Shown here in pieces: positions 33,230 through 44,772 of a DNA stretch of 64,000 bases. The stretch comes from Phaseolus vulgaris. Taxonomy: Eukaryota > Streptophyta > Magnoliopsida > Fabales > Fabaceae. Location: the NCBI RefSeq assembly GCF_000499845.2, contig NC_023758.2, forward strand, positions 8,657,227 through 8,721,226, written 5' to 3'. Position numbers and translations under genes: made by a program. Numbering within the stretch: the stretch's first letter is position 1; each line of letters opens with the position of its first letter. The notes under the pieces are model-generated. The model saw nothing but the letters and a program-made list of their open reading frames with translations, searched no databases and was not told the origin of the DNA.

Positions 33230-36200
33230 TCAAGAAACTAACCTCGTATACTCCAAAGGAGCCAAACACCAATCAGAATAGGAGAACGAAACTAACCGGG
33301 AATTTGTTGAGACCCAAGACCATGCCTTTACCTGTGCCAACGCAAAGACCTCATACTCGTCTGCCACTCCTCTATTAAAAATTATACGATTCCTGTGGCT
33401 CCAAATCTCACTAATCACCCCTACCTAGATCGTGTTCCAAACAACCAGACCCGTCTCCGAAGGTAAGCTCAAACTAAATTGATCAAAGTTGAACCTTGGC
33501 TCAATATGAGTCACAAACAGGATTCCTAGCCACTTAAAACATAAACACCAAACACGCCAAGCAAACAAACATCCAAAGAACAGATGCCTACTCGATTCCT
33601 CCTCCTTCCCGCACAACACGCACCTCAAGCTTTCTAACTGCACCCCTCTTCTACTAAGATTGACCCTAGTAGCAAGCTTGTTTTCCATCATCCTCCAAGC
33701 CAAAACCATTGCAGATGGAATTGCCTTACTCCTCCACAACTTTCTAAACACCTGCGAGGAAACCACCTCATTATCCTTCCTGATAAGGTTGTAAGCAGAG
33801 CTAACTGTAAAAGACTGAATACCCCCACCCTTCCAAAACCATCTATCAGTCTCTCCTATGGCAACCTCAACCCCAAGCAGGAGCTGACTCAACTGATCCG
33901 CCGCCGGCTTCTCCCATTCGAAAAAAGGCCTTCTCCAAACAAGTCCCCAAACCCATCTCCCATTAGACCAAGACCCAAGTTCCGACATTTTTGCATTTTT
34001 GTTAGAGCTAATTGAAAAAAGTCTTGGAACGCCTCACCCATCAACCAACTATCCTTCCAGAAATAAATGTCCTTCCCATCACCTACCTTCCACTCAAAAC
34101 TGTCTTCGAAACATCTCCCCCACCCCTCCGAAGACCAAACTTCCTTCAAATCCTTCCACCAAAGAGAACAACTCCTACCATTACCTGCCTCTCCCAGATA
34201 TCTCCACCCACCGTACTTAGAAAAAATGATTTCCTTCCAAAGGCCTACCTCAGCCGAGCCCAACCTCCATATCCACTTCTCTAATAGAGCCAAATTAAAC
34301 AATCTCATATCTATTATTCCAAGCCCCCCAAACTCACGAGGTTTACAAACCAGGTTCCAGGGAGCCCAAGCGATCTTCCTCCCGTTTGCACCCGAACCCC
34401 AAAGAAAATCCCTTTGCAACTTGACCAACTTCCTTGCCACCCCAGAAAGCAATCTGAACAACGACATAAAAAATAACGGAATAGAAGAAAGCACATACCT
34501 AATCAGACAAATCCTCCCAGCCATCGACAAACTTCTTCCCTTCCACCTGCTTAATCTAGCCTGCACTTTCTCAATCACCTCGTTCCGAAACACAACGCGC
34601 TTGTGACTCCCTCCAACTGGCAGACCCAAGTAAATGAACGGAGTAACCATCGTATCGCAATTAAGAATCGCTGCAAATCTTTGAAGTGTGACCTGGTCCA
34701 TCCCCGTCCCTCCAATCCTACTCTTCGCAAAATTAATCCTTAACCCAGAAGAGAGCTCAAAACACTGCAGGATCGCCCTGATTTTAAAGACACTTTTGGT
34801 ATTTGCCTTACAAAAGAACAGGGTATCGTCCGCATACTATAACATATTTACCTTTACTTTATCCTTCCCAACCTCCAAACTGTCAATCAGCTTCTTTTCC
34901 TCTGCTACCATTGACACCCCAGCTAACCCCTCCGCCACAATAAGGAAGAGAAAAGGAGCAAGCGGGTCGCCTTGACGAAGACCCTTTCTAGGAAAGAACT
35001 CCCTAGTAGGGCTTCCATTAACTAGGACCGACACCGATGCTGACTCCAGGCATCCCTTAATCCATCGAATCTAACGAGCGCAGAAACCCAACCTCCTTAG
35101 CATGTAATATAAAAATTCCCATTTCACCGAATCGTATGCCTTCTCATAGTCGACTTTAAAGAAGATACTTTGTTTTCTCTTTCTCTTGTAATCCTCAAGA
35201 ACCTCATTTGCAATAAGCACGCTATCCAACAAACCTCTTCCTTCTAAAAAAGTCGATTGTCTTATGTCAGTAATTTTTCCGATCACCTTTTTCAGGCGCA
35301 AGGAAAACGCCTTAGAGATGATCTTATACAGGCAACCTACTAACGAGATAGGTCTAAACTCCCCCATCTGTTGAGGATTTTCAACTTTTGGAATCAAACA
35401 AAGGAATGATGAGTTTGATCCTCTTGGCCAACATCCAAAACCAGCAAAATCTTTTACTGCGTTCATCACATCCTTCTTCAGAATGTCCCAACAAGATTTT
35501 ATAAAACCAAAGTTAAACCCGTCGGGACCAGGACTTTTTGAACTGTCACACCCCCAGATCGCATCTCTCACCTCTTCTTCTGAGAAATCGCTGACTAACA
35601 TAACATTATCAGCTTCCGATATGGTATTGAATCTAACCTTATCCAATGTGACCTGACAAACATCGTTCCGGGCAAACCTTTCTTCAAAGTACTTACGAAC
35701 CTTATCCTTTGCCTCCTCCTTATCATTGCACCATTTATTATTATCAATAATTCCATGTAACTGATTCCTTGCCCTCCTCCACTTTACTGCAGAATGAAAG
35801 AACTTTGTATTGTGATCCCCTTGCTTTATCCAATTCTGCCTTGCTTTCTGAAATAAGATCGCCTCTTGTTTGGACTTGGACTCGGTTAGTTTAGCAAAGA
35901 GAGACTTTCTTTCATCCCTTTCTGACTCCATCAACCCGTCTTCATCGTCGCGAGAATCTAACTCGTCTAACCTTTTCTAGATTTCCTTACTAGCCTGATT
36001 CACATCTCCGAATACTTCCCTGTTCCACACCTTTAGGTCTGCTTTTAACTTTTTCAGCTTCTTTTTAAACACAAAAATTCCCCCTCCTGTCACCTTGTAA
36101 GCATACCAGCTCGAACTCACAGACTCCTTGAAACTACTATCCTTCATCCAAACATCCAAAAACCTAAAAGGCTTCGGACCTCAATCCACTGAGACTTCCT

Positions 36201-36909
36201 TCAGAATAACAGCACAATGATCTGAGATTGATCTATTTAAGACAAATTGTTGGTTGTTTGGCCATAACTCCAACCACTCCTTAGAAACCAACACCCTGCC
36301 AATCCTGCTTTTCACCAAACCATTGGGCTTGAACCAAGTAAATTTCCTGCCCACCAACGGAATATCGACCAACTCAGAGCTTTCAATGAAATCATTAAAC
36401 CCCTTTATTTCTCTAGAGTAGTCAGAGCACGACACCAAACTCTTCCTTTCCTTCTGCCTTCTTATACAATTAAAGTCTCCAATGATGCACCAAGCCTTCG
36501 TTAACTGACCCTGTCTAATACTACTTATCTCATTCCACATCTCTTTCTTTTCCCGAAAAGATCCTGGACAATAAATATTCACAATGGTTACGTGGGTTCC
36601 AAAGCCCCTCTTCCAAGCCCCTTCTAACACCGAAAAGTTCCTTCCATTTACGAAACTAGACAACTGAAATGCCTTGTTGCTCCACATCGTAATCACCCCA
36701 CCTGCACTATTAACTGCTTTGTTTTCCACCCATTCCACTTCGTTGGTTCCCCAAATAAGACACACCTTTTCCCTACTAAAATCCGAACACTTTGTCTCTT
36801 GTAAACACACCATGTCCACCTGCTCCCTACTGATCAAATCCCTGACATAATTCCTTTTAACAGCCCCGCCTACCCCTCTAATATTCAAACTAAGAATCTT
36901 CATTAACAA
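33230..36909 (-). pseudogene. LINE ORF2: endonuclease and reverse transcriptase, broken
   Basis: ORF2 nicks the target and primes reverse transcription there. From the ATG-led start: APE endonuclease (ILSLNIRGVGG, CLQETKC, IIGDFNCIR, SDHCAVIL), linker, reverse transcriptase (SPGPDGFNFGFIKSCW, FRPISLVGCLYKIISK, KVDYEKAYDSVKW, GLRQGDPLAPFLF, YADD) and zf-RVT (KLWRSKAIPSAMVLAWRMM, CVLCGKEEESSRHLFFGC). Stops are TGA at 36181 and TAG at 35977, 35071, 34837 and 33425; the 34837 TAG directly precedes the intact YADD box. One frameshift lies near 33990. All else is colinear in one frame. Confidence 0.92.
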
Positions 36910-37032
36910 GCTTGCTCCTCTCTTTCCACATCCTTCTCGTAGTCACTCCGCCTTGATTAGATAACGAATAAATACCATTTAAAACTGCCTCTTCTCGATC
37001 AGCAAACGAAAACCCAGCTTCTTTCCCTACTC

Positions 37033-39242
37033 TCAGACACTTGCAGCCATATTCTTATCTGTCTTCACCCAAAAAATCCTGTTACAATTCTCAATTGCAC
37101 TGTCAGAAGTGAATAGCGAATTCGACGAACTGCCTATTTGGTGAACCAAAAAAACTTGATCCACTAAGGACTGTCTTCCTACAACTTCTCCATCCGAGCC
37201 CGACGACCTGCCCTCCATATCAACGATGTTGCCCCCACCTTCCACTTCATCTTCCATACCCGCCCCCAAAACCTCAGACTGCCCTCCCGGATGGAAAGCG
37301 CACCCGCCTTCTCTCGACTTTGACGCCTCTGACCGCCTTGCCTCCTCCGCTTCATCTAACTTTTTAGGGTCTGCCGATCCGCTATCAGTCAAACCTTGGA
37401 CTACTGGAGACTTTGGGAGAATCTTTACGAGTATTAACGAATGCTCGTCAACTCCATCTCTAGCCACACTGGTCCCAGACTGTTCCAATTCGTACAAAGA
37501 TGGTCTTGTCCCTACCTAATCATCGACCCTACTCACGAAACTCGTCTATTCTGAATCAATCCCGGCTCCTACTTCTTCTTCTTCGTGACTACCATCCTAG
37601 ACGCGCAAAAACTTTTTGAACGACTTCATAAGTGCACTTTGACACTTTAAATTCCCCACCTCTCTTTTCTCTCGTAAAACACCATTTTCCACGCACCCAA
37701 TCATAAGGGAACACTCCTTTAAAGAAGAGGGCCCACAATCATTAACTTCTTGCACTCCTACTTCTTGAAACGGCGCTTGAAACGCTTGGAACGGCGCTCC
37801 AGCCCTCTCGGAACCACTCATAATGCGCCTACTCACGCCTATACCACCATTACTCCTTGCCTTTTCATCTGCTGACTTGGTCTCCTTGGAACTAGCCACC
37901 TCTACGTAGGATTCCACTTTCTCTTTCTTTGAAAAGCTAAGAGAACCGTGCCCACCCACTAAAACCACTTTCTCTCTCAAAGAATTACCGTGCACATTCA
38001 ATGACCCTCTTAAATGATCTTGAACCAATCCCTCATGTAGTTGGCGCCCCTTACCAAGACAAACCGGATCCAACTTGCCCTGAACCGTCTCTTCATCCTC
38101 CATTCCTCCTTCCCCGACGGCGCCCACACCTCCATCTTCGGCCATCCCAAGCTCCGACCCCACAGAATCGCACAAACTAGCGCCTACGCTTCCTTCTTCG
38201 GAGCTTGCTTCGATGTCTACCTCTGAAGCGCCGCCATCCCACTTGCCAAGTCTCCACTCTGGGACGCACACCTCTTCAACGAAGGCCACCTTACACGACC
38301 TTCCATTGATACAAAACTCCTTCTCCATATTGACTGTTGTTCTGACCGTTGTTTTAACTCTAAACCGAGCAAACTCCATTGTTTCTCTTCTCTTAGTTGC
38401 TTCGTCAACCTCCACCACCTCCCCCACAACGGCCCCTATTTTGGAAAAGTTGTGATTGCACCAGAACTGTAACGGGATTCCACTACAACGAATCCATGCA
38501 TAACGTTCTGTCAGTTCGAACGAACCATCCCAGGGGGTAACCGCTGAGAAAACTTCGTCGAACCATGGCCTGTTGTCTGCTATGATGTTCCGCAGACTCC
38601 CTCCATCATCGCATGAAAGCAGAACAAACTTGCCACCAAGATATCTCACTTTGACTAGGCTGAAACCTCCCATCACAAAGCTCTCCTTAATCACATGCAT
38701 GCTTGGAAGCTCTTTCAAACTACCAACATAGCTTCCTTCTAACGAATCATCCTATTCTACCTCCACTGTAAACTGATAATCGACCTGACCCCCCAGAGAG
38801 CTACTCACGTTCTCGCCTGTTCCGATCTTGACTACCCCCTCTAAAACAACTTGAGCGAACGAAACTTGCTCCGTCTGCTTCCCCTTCCCGCTCGTTGTGC
38901 TCAGTTTTGGGTTCCACCCTAATCTAGACCCTTCATTCCTTTGCTTCCTTGGTCCATCCTTCCTCTGATATTTGGGAAGGTTCACCTGCATCTTCCAAGT
39001 GCCAATCCAGAATGCACTCAACTCTCTTTCCAGAGAAAAAACATCCTTCACACCTTGGAACCTTACAAAACCAAACTTCCTATTCCTTGCATTGAGCTTT
39101 CTTGAAACAAAGACGTCCATAACCCTTCCCCACCTTTGGAAAACCTTCCAAAGATCTCTCTCCATAAAATATTCAGGAAAGTTAATAAAGAAAAACGAAG
39201 TGTCCGCCAGTCTGCGAAACTTCCTTCCCTCGCCGGAGCTCT
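37033..39242 (-). pseudogene. LINE ORF1 with RRM, broken
   Basis: ORF1 is the RNA-binding partner of ORF2. The frame is open to the very edge of the element at 39242 and gives an RRM: SFFFINFPEYF (RNP2), then FVSRKLNARNRKFGFVRFQG (RNP1). Further on, GGKFVLLSCDDGGSLRNII and YAWIRCSGIPLQFW resemble the DUF4283 region common in plant LINE proteins. TAG stops at 38752, 37597, about 37546 and about 37516 cut a single continuous frame. The rest is low-complexity acidic linker. Confidence 0.85.
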
Positions 39243-39259
39243 TTATTCAACTATAATGT
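39243..39259. repeat. LINE target duplication, right copy
   Basis: TTATTCAACTATAATGT matches 33071-33087 exactly. Confidence 0.93.
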
Positions 39260-42200
39260 AAAATCTAATTTCTACATCATGAGTTACAAAGATAATTTTT
39301 GTAGTTTACGCAAGACATTACACTGTTGATGGTGACTTTCTACAACTAATATAATATATATTTTTTATTTGGTTGCAGAAATAATCGAAGTAGAAATGTT
39401 TTTCCTTAAACCAATATTTTATAAATTCATATTTTTGTTTGTACTTACTAGTGATGAGTGCAGAGCTTCCCAAATTGAAACGTTCAATCTTCTCCTACAT
39501 CCTTCAATCCTATGTCAAAGTTTGGACTTTTGGTTTTAGTCATTTTACATGATTGTGCTACATTTTGGTCTTTTAAAAAGTTTGACTAGTAAAACAAAGC
39601 CCCTTATAAAGTTTAAGAAGATTTAAAAATGTTAGTGGGTATTGTTAAGCAATGAACTCTTCTCTTTAAACTAAATATGTCTTATATAAGGATATGTGTA
39701 AATAAAATTCCACGATAATTTTTATAATAAAAGAAACAAATAGAAAAAATAAACGAGTATTTCTATAAGTTAAATATAATTCATATATAAATTAATTTTT
39801 ATTCTTTTTAATTTTAATTTATGAAAAAATGCATTTCATATCATTTTTTTTTTCAAAAGTCATTACGAAGAAACTTGTGAAGAGTCATACATGAAATTAT
39901 GCTTTTATTTGAGCACCACTCAGGAAAGGTCATGTCACTAAGAAATGAAAAAACTGCATTTCCATAATTTCACAAATTTGAAAATAAAATGCGAAATAGA
40001 GAATATTTTTCACTTTTCTTCTTCTTTCTCCCTCAAAATCTCTGTACACCACTGCTTCCATTCTTCTTGCACATGGTTTATAGTGCTCAAGAGGATGTCA
40101 TTCTCTCATTTCTTATGTTTCCAACAAAGACATTTTTTTTATTAACAATAACAAATAAATAAATAGAACCATTTCAGGAGTAATTCATTCCTTATACATA
40201 ACAAACATTTTGTTGCATACTTCTCTAACACACTCATTCCCAAACGAGGAAAAGAGTCACAAATCAACTATACGATTGACAACAATATATATTGGTTGAA
40301 AGTTGTGAGATACAAAAAAATGTGAAATACAAATGAAAGAGAATTTAAGTAATATGTTACTTACAAGCATCCAACACTGTCTTTTCTTGACAAAGCATTA
40401 GAAAGGAGAAAAGGAAAACAAATTACGAAATCCAATTCCAAAGTGACAAATTGGGGTAGTTGATACAACCAAAAACCACAAGAAAAAGAGCTTTTCGTTA
40501 ACGTTGTCAGATCATATAGCATTTGAGCTAACTCTCATTGTTGGCAACAAAGGGATCAAGATTTTATTGAAACATGACTCTAGAACATGCATAGAAAACG
40601 TAATTAATTAGCTGTAAGAAATTAATATTAATCAAGCCAAACCTTTACTTTGTTGTCTCAAACCATACTACTAATACACAGCTGTTAACTAATAATCATA
40701 TGGTAGGTTTGTGTAAGACATTTAAGTTAAGTGCAGGTAGGTAGGTGCATGCTGGGTCTACACCAGAGAAGAAAAAATAGCAGATTCGTTGTTTTATTAG
40801 ATACCTATTTGGTTTTCAATTAGGAATTCCAAACTATGTGAACCGTTAAATTGAGGTTTGAAAATAATGCAACAAAAACTCTTCTATATATGGCTCAGAA
40901 TTGATTGATCCTTCCCTATCCTACAGAAAGAACCTGGCCGTGAAAGAGAAACATCAAGAATAAATGTACAAACACAAAGCTGGGTTTTCTCTTTCTAGGA
41001 TAATAATCACTGTTGGGAGTGTTTGTCCGTATGCAAGGTAGGATCCAAGATAGAGTATAGTTTTAGATTATGAAAGATTCCTAAAATTAGATGCCAATAT
41101 GACATTAATGTTAATTACTACTTATATAAGGTCGAAATACTCGATCTAAAGTGTGAAGATTAGTTTTGGAGGTTGAGTTAAACCGAGTGAACATTATTAA
41201 TTACGTAGGGTAGCTGAGATTATGCACATGGTGTGCTCCATTTGTTTGGAGGAAGAAAACGGGAGGGTATTTGATGCTTCAATTCAGCAGCATAATATGG
41301 AACATCCATGTTGGAACTCGGAAACTACTGAAAAAAGGAAAAAAAAAAACACATATGCATGGAGCTGTCATTGTTGAAGAAACAGCCAAGACAGAAAAAA
41401 TACAGGGTATAATTTTCATCTTGTTCACTTGATTGTGTCGGGTAGTTTGTGTTTAAAGCAGAATAAAGTATATGGCGCACATGAACAAAGCTAAGTCACT
41501 CCAATATATATGTGTGGATGGGAGGACAGATATATATGTTATGGTGGTTGTACATGCTTCTTTTGTTGTCAAAATGGCCCATTCATAACACTCTTTTTTT
41601 ATCGTACTTGCCTTGAAGTGGAAACTGCAAAATGTAAAAAGATTTTACCCAATCTAACACCTCAACTATATTGCTCATATTGTTAAAGTGTTCTTTATAT
41701 GCATCTAACTCATCATTTTTCTATCATTTCTTATTTTACTTTCTAATACCTCACCATGTGATAAGCATGCATGAAGGGTCACACTAGATCTTCCCACGTT
41801 TTGAATTAAATCTACTAAATTTTAGGGTTGAGTTGTAAAAGATTTGTATTTGAAAAATATTGACATATGGTGGGAGGAAAAAGCATAGAAGGTGGAAAGA
41901 GAAGAACAATGTTTTGAATGGTTGAGAATAGAAAGTGTAGGTAAATTGACCAAAAATGGTGATGTAGGAGAATAGAGAGTGTAGAATGCAAAGAGAAATG
42001 CTTAGCTGGCTATGTATAGGTTTTGATAAGTATGAGATGTTAATTGTGAAACAAGAGATGATGAATGTTGAAGCTTTTTGAAGTGATTCCAGGCATGGCT
42101 TTTTGGCTTGCCTGCCACATGAGTTGTTCCTAGGCAATAGCTACTTCTGATTCTAATTCCTCTCAACCCTAAACCTTTGCAATCTCCTTTGTATTTTTAC

Positions 42201-43378
42201 TTTTATTTCCTTTGTTTTTGTGTAATGGATTTCCATATTTCCCACTTCACGTCAGGGAAAGCTACTGCTGGGTGGCTCCACTGTTGCATCACTTTAGGAA
42301 TTTTCGTCATAAATAATTTACTTTCCTCACTCATCTCTCAGTTTTATTAAATCCACATTTATTTAATCATGTTTTTTAAGAAAAAATATATTAATACCAT
42401 ACACATTATTTTCAAAATATACACATTTTATAACTTTTATTAATTTTGAAATTATTCCTAATAAATAATAGGCTTCTATTTGTATCACGCTAACAATTAA
42501 TAATTGTGAATTTTATCAATTTTTTTGGTATTGCAAATTAAGTACACCAAGTTACAATTAAATCATAGCATTTTCACTATTAAAAAAAGTTAATCTTTCA
42601 ATCTGTTAATTTATTTATATAGATAGGTGGAGAGAAATAGTCCATTAATATATTATTAATATTTTAAACTAGTAATTTGATATAACCCAAATGTGGAGCA
42701 CACCTAAAATCATTTACTATTACTACTATTATTATTATTAAATTGATTGAATTTTTATTGGGTTGAGTTTTACCAATAGCAAAAGGAAATGAATGAAAAG
42801 AATATTTTTTTTAATAAAAAAACATACTTTTTAAAAAATAAAGACTAATGTAAAGTTTTTTTTTATCAATGTCAATTATAATTTAACATTATTAGATATT
42901 TTTTAATTCTTCAGCTGCTATGTAGCAGGAGAATAGAAACAACCTCGTAATGATTTGATGAAATTAAGACTAAAAGTGGAGTGGTCCATCATTTATTCTA
43001 GAAGCGGCCCAGCTACCAAGTATGGGCCTCATCCAACCTATGGCCTACTACTTTCCATAGAAACAAAAACTATCCACAATTAAAAATGTCACAAGATACA
43101 AACAATGCTTACTAAAGTATATTCATAAAATCATGTAAACTATGTGTTTTAGTTATTCAAATTTCAATAAAAAAAATTTAATCCCTTAAATTTTAAAAAA
43201 ATTCTATTAGTCTTTCTAATTTTCCTGATTAAGGACTAAAGAGGATTTTTTAAAAAAACATTTTATTCTTTCAAATTTAGTATTGAGGGATTGAATTTAA
43301 AATTTTGAGAATTAAAATAATTTATTCTAAATTTCATATACTAAAACATGATTAAGTATTGAATTTGAAATAAATTAA
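39260..43378. other. Spacer without recognised gene
   Basis: Apart from the LINE remnant at 40130-40202, nothing was recognised. A TATA-like TCTATATATGGC near 40883 and a minus-strand open frame at 41784-42137 have no recognisable product or supporting signals. The right half is very AT-rich. Confidence 0.45.
40130..40202 (-). mobile_element. Extreme 5'-truncated LINE copy
   Basis: A T run followed by AATAAATAGAACCATTTCAG and CCTTATACATAAC matches the 3' end of the LINE at 33087-33160 (AATAGAACCACTTCAGGGG, CCCTTATACATA). Only about 70 bp of the 3' end was inserted. AACAAAGACATT on the left and AACAAACATTTT on the right may be a decayed target duplication. Confidence 0.6.
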
Positions 43379-44457
43379 TGAACCGTCCTGTCCCCGGGCG
43401 TTAACCAAAGTCAAAGTCAACGATTAAGTCCAAGTCAATATATAGTGGGACCACTCGAGGAGTCCAAGGAAGGAAGTCAACAGACTGACTACTTGGGGGC
43501 GTCGCCAAGACGAGGTGTCGCCAAGAGAAGGCGTCGCCAAAGTAAGGCATTGCCAGAAGAGGGTATCGCCAGGTTGAAGCATCGTCGGGTTAAGACGTAG
43601 CCCAAAACAGTAATAAAAAGAAGAGAAAGGTGGTTTCAAGGCCATAGTTCTAGTACCAGTAGGGAGTAACCTGACTCGTGAAGTACCCATGCCACTGATG
43701 GGAGACCCTGGGGCCGATACGACCCATGAGAGGGCCACGCCCAGGGGAGAACCACGTGCATGGTACGAGAGAAAGGTAGATTCACTCCCAGGGCGAATGA
43801 CTAGAGGCTGGGGCGCATGAGTTGACACCCAGAAAGTCATCCCCCGTGCCAGATGCACTTTGAGGAAAGAGGACTCACACAATGGAATAACCCTAAGTTG
43901 GGTTACGGCGCTGTGAGGCCCACTGTGTAGAGTAGCAATCAAGTCAGAAGAACAGGTGGCAATAAGCACTGAAAACATCGAGGCTTTCCTAAAAGTTCGC
44001 TAAGGTACGCGTTATTTCAGTTAAGTTTCGAACGTTTCAAGGCATGTTTTTTATACGCTTTAATGCGCTTTAAATGAGGGAGGTGTATAAGAAGGGGGTT
44101 TTGGGATGTTTGAAAGGGATCCGAGTTTTGACTTAATTCTCACAGTTTACACAGAGTCACAAACCCTAGTTGTTCCACGATGCACCCATTGTACGCACAA
44201 ACAATTAGGGCAACACAGTTATTAGTTACTCAGTATTTTCGAGCACCTTCAGAGCATCCAGTCACAGTGTTTCGATACGGAGGTGTGTCCCCTTTGATGT
44301 TTCTCGCTAGCTGACTTGATTGCCGGAGTGCAAACGGTCGCAAGGGCGCCCCTTTGTTCACTTCTTTTCAGGTACTCACAAACGGAGTAGAATGAAGGTG
44401 CCCTAGCTCGTAAGGACAAGCCACGCATAAAGACGACCCCGTCAACCGACGGGAACA
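43379..44457 (+). mobile_element. GC-rich solo LTR
   Basis: The block stands out by its GC content. It runs from TGAACCGTCCTGTCCCCGGG to CCGACGGGAACA, with ATTAA and ATTAC on the flanks. TATA-like GTGTATAAGAAGG near 44090, and GACTTGATTGCCGGAGTGC near 44312 correspond to the U3 and R/U5 layout of Tat/Athila-type gypsy LTRs on the plus strand. No internal genes adjoin. The left edge could instead be 43389. Confidence 0.65.
43495..43600. repeat. Degenerate GTCGCCAAG repeat in the solo LTR
   Basis: Six or seven imperfect units of about 16-18 bp share the core GGCGTCGCCAAG. Such minisatellites are common in the U3 part of gypsy LTRs. Confidence 0.6.
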
Positions 44458-44462
44458 ATTAC

Positions 44463-44772
44463 CAATAAAAATAAAGAAAACTCAGGTTAACCTAATTTAC
44501 TTAGTTTAGATTTTAGATACCTAAAAACCCAAACAAATTACACCATAGTATAACTTCATTGTCTTTATTTTATTTTGTGATGTGGCTTTTTTTTTATCAA
44601 TATCTTTAAATTTAAATTCAATAATTTTTCATAAAAAGAAATTATCAATAGCTCCAAATAATTTTATAATTTAAATTTTTGTTTTCAACTTAAATTTATT
44701 TATAAAGTTGGTTATTTATTATAAATTTAATTATGGTATAAAATTTATATAAAAAATATACTTTTTTACTAA
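44463..44772. other. AT-rich spacer
   Basis: Nothing recognised between the solo LTR and the next CACTA element. Confidence 0.4.

Larger units (their letters stand above)
33088..39242 (-). mobile_element. Near full-length plant L1-type LINE
   Basis: A 6,155-bp element lies between perfect 17-bp target duplications, with its poly(A) end on the left (33087-33094). It has two coding parts on the minus strand, ORF1 with an RRM and ORF2 with endonuclease, reverse transcriptase and a C-terminal zf-RVT region. The 5' end falls inside the open ORF1 frame with no ATG before the RRM, so a little of the 5' end was lost at insertion. The element is visibly more GC-rich than its flanks. Damage is almost only nonsense codons plus one frameshift. 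Confidence 0.93.

Noticed and set aside
33999..34606. Overlapping plus-strand open frames in the LINE
   Set aside because: They are antisense to ORF2, which has clear domains; the proline- and serine-rich translations are typical of antisense reading.
41784..42137. Minus-strand open frame beginning MPRNNSCGRQAKKP
   Set aside because: After about 30 residues it turns into low-complexity hydrophobic sequence typical of AT-rich DNA. I compared the start region with common plant microRNAs from memory and found no match.
43424..43978. Minus-strand open frame of 184 codons
   Set aside because: It lies in the GC-rich solo LTR and owes its length to low stop frequency in GC-rich repeats; no domain is visible.
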